A DNA stretch of 17,211 bases from Candidatus Nealsonbacteria bacterium RBG_13_42_11 (GTDB taxonomy: Bacteria > Patescibacteriota > Minisyncoccia > Minisyncoccales > RBG-13-42-11). The stretch covers positions 1 to 17,211 of the forward strand of contig MHLY01000004.1 of NCBI GenBank assembly GCA_001821455.1, written 5' to 3'. A program made the position numbers and the translations under genes. Each line of letters starts with the position of its first letter. Within the stretch, counting starts at the first letter, position 1. This document shows positions 1-4,543 of the stretch, one piece after another. Under the pieces are notes generated by a model, which was given only the letters and a program-made list of their open reading frames with translations, was not told the origin of the DNA and ran no database searches.

Positions 1-85
1 CTTTTTCCTGAATTTCAAAAGAAACATCATCTAAGGCTTTGATGTTTGAGGGATAAATTTTACTGATATTCTGAAACTTTATCAT
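1..85 (-). CDS. ftsE: Cell division ATP-binding protein FtsE, N-terminal fragment
   Basis: Only the first 28 codons are in the window; the gene continues past base 1. FtsE is the ABC-type ATPase that works with the membrane protein FtsX at the septum to control peptidoglycan hydrolases. The visible residues begin MIKFQNISKIYP and continue into KALDDVSFEI, the usual opening beta-strands of an ABC ATPase of this family. The Walker A motif lies outside the window. The start is the ATG at 85-83, four bases after the prfB stop, with no Shine-Dalgarno sequence between them. The prfB-ftsE-ftsX order is common in bacteria and supports FtsE over another ABC ATPase, but with so few residues that choice rests largely on context. 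Confidence 0.8.
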   Translation of the reverse strand, partial: MIKFQNISKIYPSNIKALDDVSFEIQEK

Positions 86-89
86 ATTT

Positions 90-1170
90 TTAAATCTTGA
101 TTTCGGCTTCTATGAACTGCTCTAAGTCGCCGTCCAGCACCGCATCGGGATTGGAACTTTCAACATCCGTTCTTAAATCTTTGACTAATTTATACGGATG
201 CAGAACGTAAGACCTTATCTGGTTTCCCCAACTGGCGGAAATCTGCTTGCCTTTGATTTCTTTTAATTCTTTTTTTGTTTTTTCTTCCTCCATTTGAATA
301 AGTTTGGCGAGCAGAATTTTCGTTGCTTTTTCCCGATTAACGCCCTGATTTCTTTCCGACTGGCAGGCAACCACAATGCCGCTTGGCAGATGGGTTAATC
401 TTACGGCAGTTTCCCTTTTATTAACATACTGGCCGCCGGGCCCCGAGGCCCGGTAATAATCAATTTTTAAATCCTCGGGATTGATTTTTATCTCCGACCC
501 TTCAACTCTCTGAATTTCAGGAAGCAATTCCACCAAGGCAAAGGAAGTGTGACGGAGTTTCTGGCTGGAAAAAGGTGAAATTCTCACTAATCTGTGAACG
601 CCGTTTTCCTTTTTTAAAAAACCGAAAGCATATTTGCCTTTTATTTCCAGCGTGACTGATTTCGTTCCGATTCTGCCTTCGGGCCCTCCCGACTCACCGA
701 AGGACTGGCTTAAAATTTCGGTTTTGAAACCTTTGAAAGAGCAGTACCTTTCGTACATTCTCAATAACATTGTTGCCCAGTCCTGAGCATCCTGACCGCC
801 CGCTCCCGAATAAATTGTCAGAATGGCGTTTCCCCTATCGTATTTTCCGGAAAGAAAAACCTGAGTTTCCAGTTTTTTCAATTCTTTTTCAAGTTTCTCA
901 ATTTCTTTTTCAACGCCAGGCTCCTGGCTTAACTCTTTAATAGCGTCTAAATCATTTTTTAATTTTTCAAAACCGCTGATTTCTTCTTTGAGGTCGTCCA
1001 GTTCCTGGTTAACCCTCACCGCCTTTTCTTTATCCTGCCAAAAATCTGATTTTTGACTTTCTTTTTCCAGGCCCTCAATTCTTTTTTTCTTATTTTCTAT
1101 ATCAAAGACGGTCCATCAAGCGATGGAGTTTAGATTGTATTTCATTAAGTTGTGCCTGAATGTCAGCCAT
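90..1170 (-). CDS. prfB: Peptide chain release factor 2, expressed by +1 programmed frameshift
   Basis: RF2 releases the finished peptide at UGA and UAA codons. The gene starts at ATG 1170-1168 and reads 22 codons to CTT followed by an in-frame TGA at 1104-1102. Skipping one T there continues into the long downstream frame to the TAA at 92-90, giving about 359 residues, a normal RF2 length. In full-length numbering the stop-codon-reading SPF motif is near residues 198-200 and the catalytic GGQ near 245-247, inside GPGGQYVNKRETAVRLTH. The N-terminal helices are charged and coiled-coil-like. Calling the GTG at 1019 as the start would remove 50 residues, including the conserved SDFWQD stretch. 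The start lies 7 bases after tRNA-Thr and ftsE follows 4 bases after the stop. Regulation is expected to be RF2 autocontrol at the TGA. Identification is certain; the frameshift is inferred from a classic pattern. Confidence 0.95.
1102..1107 (-). promoter_or_regulatory. RF2 autoregulatory +1 frameshift site (CTT TGA)
   Basis: On the minus strand codon 22 is CTT (1107-1105) and codon 23 is TGA (1104-1102), followed by T. This matches the CUU UGA slippery core of bacterial prfB genes, where slow UGA decoding under low RF2 lets the ribosome slip forward by one base. The helper Shine-Dalgarno-like element three bases before CTT, strong in E. coli, is poor here (TGGA at best). Confidence 0.9.
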
Positions 1171-1177
1171 GTTTTTA

Positions 1178-1249
1178 AGCCGGAGGAGAGATTCGAACTC
1201 TCGACTTGCTGTTTACGAAACAGCTACTCTGCCACTGAGTTACCCCGGC
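1178..1249 (-). tRNA. tRNA-Thr (anticodon CGT)
   Basis: The minus strand folds as a complete cloverleaf. The acceptor stem is GCCGGGG with CTCCGGC (one G-U pair). The anticodon stem is GCTGT/ACAGC around the loop TTCGTAA, with the anticodon at 1217-1215. The T-arm is GAGAG-TTCGAAT-CTCTC. The discriminator is T at 1178 and CCA is not encoded, so it must be added by a nucleotidyltransferase. The first ten bases overlap the 3' end of the HNH gene, and prfB begins 7 bases downstream. Confidence 0.95.
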
Positions 1250-1695
1250 GTATTCTTCAACAATAAACGACCCTCTTTAGCTCTTTTGCTCAAAGCTCGA
1301 TTCCTCCTACCGTTTCCCCTATTTAATCCAGCGTATGTAAGAGTTAATGAGTCGCAATTGGGGCAGAGAAGGCGAAGATTGCTTTCAATATTATTGCGCC
1401 AATTGCCATCAATATGGTCAGCGACTAATGGAACCTGTTTGGTTTTGGGATTAACCTTTGCCCATCCGCATAAACAACATTTATTCCCAAACTTTTCTCT
1501 TAAATATCGTTTGATATGCCTTGAGACTATGCCTAGACTCTGTAATCCATTCTCCTTTCCAGTCTTCCACTTTTTGATATAAAACTGGTACTGATATTTA
1601 ATTTGGCATGCATTACTGCAGTATTTATACCCCGCACGGGGTGTTTCTTCGCCGCAATTAAGACACTTTTTTCTGGGTTTTTTAGGCATTGGCAT
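1240..1695 (-). CDS. HNH endonuclease with N-terminal zinc finger
   Basis: A 151-residue protein with two metal-binding parts. Near the N-terminus is a CxxC...CxxxC knuckle (Cys11, 14, 26, 30). A beta-beta-alpha HNH nuclease fold follows: CCLCGW near residues 73-78, then ADHIDGNWRNN near 92-102 with His94 as the likely general base, then NLRLLCPNCDSLT near 106-118. A motif resembling TYAGLNRGNGR closes it, as in phage-type HNH enzymes. After CPNC, where many family members have His, this one has Asp115. I chose ATG 1695 because a promoter places its -10 box exactly six bases upstream; an in-frame TTG at 1710 is the alternative. The stop TAA lies inside tRNA-Thr. Family members are often mobile or phage-borne nicking or homing enzymes; the role here is unknown. 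Confidence 0.85.
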   Translation of the reverse strand: MPMPKKPRKKCLNCGEETPRAGYKYCSNACQIKYQYQFYIKKWKTGKENGLQSLGIVSRHIKRYLREKFGNKCCLCGWAKVNPKTKQVPLVADHIDGNWRNNIESNLRLLCPNCDSLTLTYAGLNRGNGRRNRALSKRAKEGRLLLKNTPG

Positions 1696-1701
1696 ATATT
1701 T

Positions 1702-1730
1702 AGTATACAAGGATTTACGACCGACATCAA
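1702..1730 (-). promoter_or_regulatory. Promoter for HNH gene, tRNA-Thr and prfB
   Basis: TTGATG (1730-1725), a 17-base spacer, and TATACT (1707-1702). The -10 box ends six bases before the HNH ATG at 1695, so transcription would start at or next to the A of the start codon. No other promoter was found before prfB, so this one probably also drives tRNA-Thr and prfB. Confidence 0.6.
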
Positions 1731-1742
1731 CATTAGAACTGG

Positions 1743-1796
1743 TTGTATATTGAAAAACCGCCGTTCTGCCAATTGAGCTATTTGGACGCTATACAA
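1743..1796 (-). pseudogene. tRNA-like fragment (D-arm half), bounded by a 7-bp inverted repeat
   Basis: The minus strand carries TAGCTCAATTGGCAGAACGG, a recognisable tRNA positions 8-26 segment with T8, A9, the GG of the D-loop and a D stem with one mismatch. The next bases, GCGGT TTTTCAA TATAC, do not form an anticodon stem, and neither a T-arm nor a 3' acceptor strand matching GTCCAAA is present downstream. The segment is therefore a broken 5' half. It lies between TATACAA (1790-1796) and TTGTATA (1743-1749) on the plus strand; a third copy, TATACAA at 1704-1710, overlaps the HNH promoter's -10 box. The identity of the parent tRNA cannot be set. Confidence 0.5.
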
Positions 1797-1815
1797 AATT
1801 TCTGAAAGAAATTTT
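1795..1815 (-). terminator. AT-rich hairpin, possible weak terminator after the PH/AlbA_2 gene
   Basis: A perfect 9-bp stem (AAAATTTCT/AGAAATTTT) with a 3-base loop, about 40 bases beyond the stop codon at 1853. The minus-strand 3' arm ends in only four Ts and the stem has one G-C pair, so its strength as a terminator is doubtful. Confidence 0.35.
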
Positions 1816-1852
1816 ATCGCGTTCGACCCCCGCGGGAATAGAGCATTATTTT

Positions 1853-2845
1853 TTAACTTTCTTTCCAGTGAGATTTAATGTATTCGGCCGTTTCGCTCAT
1901 TATCAAAGAAGTGGTGGCGTTTCCCGTTCTGACGAAAAATTCTTCGGTATTGTTCACTTTCACGTAAACCGGACTGTCGCTCGGGGCAATCTCCACCAGA
2001 CAGATATCGCGATTGTTGATTTTTTCAAAATTCAGTTTCACGAACTGCCGAAATCTGGCGCCGAGCATGATATTGAAGATATGGTTAAAATGGTTTTCAA
2101 ATCCGTCCCGGTCGGTTCTCGGCAAGCTTCCATAATCCGCTTCCAGGCCATTGACGGATTTATTATCGCTGACGCCTATAATGACTTTGCCGCCGTCCAG
2201 GTTCAGGAAACTGGCAATGGCCTTCATCACCGTTTTCTCCAGGTCTTTATTGATGGTTCTTCTTTTGTCATCCCACCTGAAACTTTCTTTGAATTCAAGA
2301 TTCTGGGTTTCACCGGCAAAAATAAGTTCCAAAGCCGACAGTTTTTTTTCTTTTTCAGCCTCGGTAAGATTGATTTTATCAATTAAACTTTTTAATGTGT
2401 CAGTAATCAGGTCGGCATTTTCTATGTTGCGGAGGAAAAGAACGGATTTTGACTGCAAATTCTGAATAACGATTGTGCCGCAGTTGGTCAACTTTTCCAA
2501 AAGGTTCTGTCGGTAAGCCACTTCTTTTATATCTTTAAGGGGAAACGATTTCTGGCTGACCGAGAAAATTCCTTTTTTTGTTATTATTTCCTTTTCGCGG
2601 ATCTCGTAATTTTCGTTATGCCATCTCAAAAAGATAATAATGGTGATTAACAATTGAAACAGGGAAGCAGCCAGGACTAAAGAAAAATCATAACGAATAA
2701 ATTTAGCTAAAGTATGACGTAAAACATTTTCAACGTTAAGCAAATAAGCGGAAAAAACCAGCAGAGCAGCGACAAAAACCTCAACAATGATGATGTTTTT
2801 AATTAAAGATAAGGGTCCCCTTTTAATCGTTATCGGATATTTCAT
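1853..2845 (-). CDS. Membrane protein: two helices, bacterial PH (bPH2) domain and AlbA_2/Schlafen-type domain
   Basis: A 330-residue protein with two recognisable halves. Hydrophobic helices near residues 17-36 and 54-73 are followed by a bPH2-like domain at about 75-155 (YEIREKEIITKKGIFSVSQK, then PLKDIKEVAYRQNLLEKL), as in YdbS/YdbT-type proteins. From about residue 178 an AlbA_2 (Schlafen-type) nucleic-acid-binding domain runs to the end: QNLEFKESFRW, SFLNLDGGKVIIGVSDN, then VYVKVNNTEEFFVRTGNAT. The start is ATG 2845, which overlaps the upstream seven-helix gene by 23 bases, so translation is probably coupled. Family knowledge suggests the AlbA_2 part binds DNA or RNA and the PH part lies at the membrane. 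A membrane-tethered nucleic-acid binder or sensor is my inference; no function is known to me. Confidence 0.8.
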   Translation of the reverse strand: MKYPITIKRGPLSLIKNIIIVEVFVAALLVFSAYLLNVENVLRHTLAKFIRYDFSLVLAASLFQLLITIIIFLRWHNENYEIREKEIITKKGIFSVSQKSFPLKDIKEVAYRQNLLEKLTNCGTIVIQNLQSKSVLFLRNIENADLITDTLKSLIDKINLTEAEKEKKLSALELIFAGETQNLEFKESFRWDDKRRTINKDLEKTVMKAIASFLNLDGGKVIIGVSDNKSVNGLEADYGSLPRTDRDGFENHFNHIFNIMLGARFRQFVKLNFEKINNRDICLVEIAPSDSPVYVKVNNTEEFFVRTGNATTSLIMSETAEYIKSHWKES

Positions 2846-3554
2846 ATTTTTCTTTATATGGCACTTCGCCGATGGTCGGCACTAAAATAAATACTAACAA
2901 AAGAATAAGTGAAGCAACGGCTAATCCTACATCCGCAATCATTGGATCGGGTTTAATAAAACCAGCGGAAATCATATCTGAACCGGAGGTAATTATAACC
3001 AGAAGAAAAGCCATACCAAATCCAATTGCTCTCGTTTTTATTCTTCTATCTACGGTAATTCTGGCCTGATGGAAAAAAGCAATAGTTAGGAAGATAGAAG
3101 GAATGACAAAACTAAGCGATCTTAATATTCCCACTAAGGGATGAAATTCCCAGTTTATAAATTTTGTTGGCTCAAGAAAAACATGGGTTGGATAGAAAAT
3201 ATTAAGAATTCCTATGCCTATTGAGTAAAAAAGCATTGTAAAAAAACCAATTTTGGGAGAAATCTTAGGAAATTTCAAATAAACCGCGAGGTAACCCAGA
3301 ATACTAAGAGAGATTCCAAATGTTAAAAATCCTAAAATCATAATCCAGTTCATTATTTCAGGACTTTCTAAAAAAAACATTCCCCCAAAGAACCCGTCTA
3401 TCAAAAATGCGATGGCGATGGAACCGAATAAATAGGCGAAAATTTTGGAAACAAAATTTCTTTGTTTCTGCCAAACTTTATAGAATTTATAAGAACCAAA
3501 TCCGAAAACTATCGCAGAAAAAATATAAATTATCCCAGTATAAGAATACGGCAT
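2823..3554 (-). CDS. Seven-helix integral membrane protein of unknown function
   Basis: A 243-residue protein made almost entirely of hydrophobic segments, at about residues 6-22, 36-60, 66-92, 102-122, 143-163, 172-195 and 205-228, with a short polar tail (YKEKYEISDND). I recognise no catalytic motif. The layout recalls the seven-helix sensor modules found at the N-terminus of some histidine kinases, but there is no kinase domain here. The start is ATG 3554; a promoter with its -10 box six bases upstream supports it and predicts a leaderless mRNA. Its 3' end overlaps the PH/AlbA_2 gene by 23 bases, so the two form a bicistronic unit and may act together at the membrane. Confidence 0.75.
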   Translation of the reverse strand: MPYSYTGIIYIFSAIVFGFGSYKFYKVWQKQRNFVSKIFAYLFGSIAIAFLIDGFFGGMFFLESPEIMNWIMILGFLTFGISLSILGYLAVYLKFPKISPKIGFFTMLFYSIGIGILNIFYPTHVFLEPTKFINWEFHPLVGILRSLSFVIPSIFLTIAFFHQARITVDRRIKTRAIGFGMAFLLVIITSGSDMISAGFIKPDPMIADVGLAVASLILLLVFILVPTIGEVPYKEKYEISDND

Positions 3555-3560
3555 ATTATT

Positions 3561-3589
3561 ATTTTATCATAAAAACGGGTAATTTTCAA
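3561..3589 (-). promoter_or_regulatory. Promoter for the seven-helix/PH-AlbA_2 operon
   Basis: TTGAAA (3589-3584), a 17-base spacer ending in TGA, then TAAAAT (3566-3561), which also gives an extended -10 (TGnTAAAAT). Six bases (AATAAT) separate the -10 box from the ATG at 3554, placing the expected transcription start at the start codon. Confidence 0.75.
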
Positions 3590-3591
3590 GG

Positions 3592-3626
3592 AAAAAATAA
3601 GAGCCCGAGATTGAACTGGGGCTCTT
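3592..3626 (-). terminator. Rho-independent terminator
   Basis: On the minus strand AAGAGCCC (3626-3619) pairs perfectly with GGGCTCTT (3606-3599) across a 12-base loop, followed by ATTTTTT. It lies just after the stop of the 75-residue gene and ends the ftsB-like/tRNA-Gly/75-residue unit. Confidence 0.85.
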
Positions 3627-3635
3627 TTCTGTATA

Positions 3636-3863
3636 TTAGTGGAGTTCGTTAAATTTTTTCTTGACGGCTTCGTCAAATGCAGGGGTAGGATTAACTTTAC
3701 CCCAACCAGAGAAAAATACTCTGTCTATCACGTAGTCTCTCGCCTTCCTCGTGGCCTCTTCAATCGTCTTGGCGTTCTTCACAAAATAACCAATAATGTC
3801 CTGCAGATTTTTAAGTTCGTGGGACGGCACCTCCGGATAAACTGTCGCTAATGCCTCTTCCAT
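3636..3863 (-). CDS. Small hypothetical protein, 75 residues
   Basis: I do not recognise this family. The protein is soluble and mixed-charge, with probable helices at about residues 14-30 (HELKNLQDIIGYFVKN) and 33-50 (IEEATRKARDYVIDRVF), a Trp/Gly/Pro-rich turn (FSGWGKVNPTPAF) and a final short helix. It has no signal peptide, membrane helix or cysteines. The start at ATG 3863 is supported by AAGGAGA on the minus strand, eight bases upstream, one of the best ribosome binding sites in the window. It lies between tRNA-Gly (67 bases upstream) and a strong terminator directly downstream, which favours a real expressed gene. Confidence 0.7.
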   Translation of the reverse strand: MEEALATVYPEVPSHELKNLQDIIGYFVKNAKTIEEATRKARDYVIDRVFFSGWGKVNPTPAFDEAVKKKFNELH

Positions 3864-3898
3864 TGCAGTCTCCTTTCCGCAATTTTTACTATTTTCAG

Positions 3899-3924
3899 AT
3901 TATATTATTTTCTAAAAATGTCAA
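3899..3924 (-). promoter_or_regulatory. Possible promoter for the 75-residue gene, poor spacing
   Basis: TTGACA (3924-3919) and TATAAT (3904-3899) both match consensus, but the spacer is only 14 bases, shorter than sigma-70-type promoters normally accept. It starts just after the tRNA-Gly discriminator. Read-through from the ftsB promoter is the alternative. Confidence 0.3.
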
Positions 3925-3929
3925 GCCTA

Positions 3930-4000
3930 AGCGAGAGAGGGGAATCGAACCCCCGTATCTTGCTTGGGAAGCAAATGCACTGCCATTGTGCTACTCTCGC
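3930..4000 (-). tRNA. tRNA-Gly (anticodon CCC)
   Basis: A complete cloverleaf on the minus strand. The acceptor stem is GCGAGAG/CTCTCGC. The D-arm reads GCACAATGGCAGTGC. The anticodon stem TTTGC/GCAAG holds the loop TTCCCAA, with the anticodon at 3968-3966. The T-arm GGGG-TTCGATT-CCCC is preceded by ATACG. The discriminator is T at 3930 and no CCA is encoded. It starts 9 bases after the stop of the ftsB-like gene, so it is probably cut from the same transcript. Confidence 0.95.
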
Positions 4001-4009
4001 ACCCGCGGA

Positions 4010-4396
4010 TTAGAATCCTATTTTCTCCAAAATCTTTTCAAAGAAATTCTTTTCGGTTGTAGTCTGTACTTCGGCCTGATTTTCCGGCGGCAAAACAACT
4101 ACGGCTTTTTCCCCTTCTTTTATATAACCCTGTTCCCTTAATTTCCCTTCCTGATAGATTTCGCTCTCGGTCTCAATAATCCCCGCCTGGAGATTGGTAT
4201 TTTCCGCCTCCAGAAGCTGGGCCTGTTTTTTCAATTCATCAATTCGTTTCAATAATTCTCCCCTTTTTTGGTTTATTTTTATGTCAGAAACCACCAAAAA
4301 ACCGACTAATCCGATGAATATAACTGCAAGAAAAACCGAGAAAAAGACGTTCTGGGAACTGCTCCTCTTTCTTATTTTTCTGTTCTTTGCTATCAT
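4010..4396 (-). CDS. Septum formation initiator family protein (FtsB/DivIC-like)
   Basis: A 128-residue single-pass membrane protein: a basic N-terminus (MIAKNRKIRKRSSSQN), a helix at about residues 17-38 (VFFSVFLAVIFIGLVGFLVV), then a heptad-like coiled coil at about 42-85 (KRGELLKRIDELKKQAQLLE onward), a short REQGYIKEGEKAVVVLPP segment and an acidic tail. This order, including a YIKEGEKxVVxLP-like stretch, matches the FtsB/DivIC family that links FtsL and FtsQ in the divisome. I chose ATG 4396; an in-frame TTG at 4420 would add eight residues but has no ribosome binding site. A promoter lies about 110 bases upstream. Assignment to the family is good; whether it is FtsB or DivIC cannot be told. 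Confidence 0.8.
   Translation of the reverse strand: MIAKNRKIRKRSSSQNVFFSVFLAVIFIGLVGFLVVSDIKINQKRGELLKRIDELKKQAQLLEAENTNLQAGIIETESEIYQEGKLREQGYIKEGEKAVVVLPPENQAEVQTTTEKNFFEKILEKIGF
4391..4396 (+). promoter_or_regulatory. Possible extended -10 promoter for the plus-strand micro-ORF
   Basis: TGC then TATCAT (4391-4396) forms an extended -10 element eight bases before the ATG at 4405. The -35 region (TTTCTT at 4368-4373) is poor. It overlaps the start codon of the minus-strand ftsB-like gene. Confidence 0.3.
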
Positions 4397-4404
4397 TTTA
4401 TTGA

Positions 4405-4506
4405 ATGAATATGAAATCAAAAAAGGTTTTTAGAATAATCTGGGTTATTTTAGTTTCTCTGGTGGCTTTGAGCACGATCGGTTTTTTGATCGCTCCTCTG
4501 TTTTAG
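4405..4506 (+). CDS. Possible membrane micropeptide, 33 residues
   Basis: A plus-strand frame from ATG 4405 (or the in-frame ATG 4411) to TAG 4506. The peptide begins MNMKSKKVFRIIW, a basic head, and continues as one hydrophobic helix ending in GFLIAPLF. This is the classic layout of a single-pass membrane micropeptide and resembles small CPR proteins of about 30 residues that I have an impression of having seen. There is no Shine-Dalgarno sequence; an extended -10 box eight bases upstream would make a leaderless message. It lies antisense to the leader of the ftsB-like gene and is the only plus-strand protein candidate. A chance frame is possible, since short hydrophobic frames are easy to obtain. 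Confidence 0.4.
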   Translation: MNMKSKKVFRIIWVILVSLVALSTIGFLIAPLF

Positions 4507-4535
4507 ATATTAGACGAATTTTATCTTATTTTCAA
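4507..4535 (-). promoter_or_regulatory. Promoter for the ftsB-like gene
   Basis: TTGAAA (4535-4530), a 17-base spacer, and TAATAT (4512-4507). It starts nine bases beyond the lepA stop and predicts a transcript start near 4500, giving a leader of about 100 bases before ATG 4396, much longer than at other promoters in this window. Confidence 0.65.
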
Positions 4536-4543
4536 CCACTTAA

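Noticed and set aside
90..1019. prfB as a 309-residue protein starting at GTG 1019
   Set aside because: It would lack conserved RF2 N-terminal residues that are present upstream across a CTT-TGA frameshift site.
1102..1104. TGA in prfB as evidence for UGA recoding to glycine or tryptophan
   Set aside because: The reading frame changes after the TGA, several genes end in TGA, and RF2 itself is present, so UGA is a stop here.
1160..1582. Plus-strand 140-codon frame across tRNA-Thr and HNH
   Set aside because: It lies opposite a tRNA and a gene with clear HNH motifs; no recognisable protein features.
1533..1796. Minus-strand 87-codon frame beginning near the tRNA-like fragment
   Set aside because: Its opening residues (VQIAQLAERR) are the usual translation of a tRNA D-arm, and the rest runs out of frame through the HNH gene.
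1816..1840. TTCGA motif resembling a tRNA T-arm near the tRNA fragment
   Set aside because: The flanking bases do not form a five-pair stem on either strand, so it is not evidence for a split or permuted tRNA.
1868..2386. Plus-strand 172-codon frame
   Set aside because: Antisense shadow of the PH/AlbA_2 gene, which has recognisable domains on the minus strand.
4397..4420. TTG at 4420 as the start of the ftsB-like gene
   Set aside because: No ribosome binding site and no family resemblance in the extra eight residues; ATG 4396 gives a normal short basic N-terminus.
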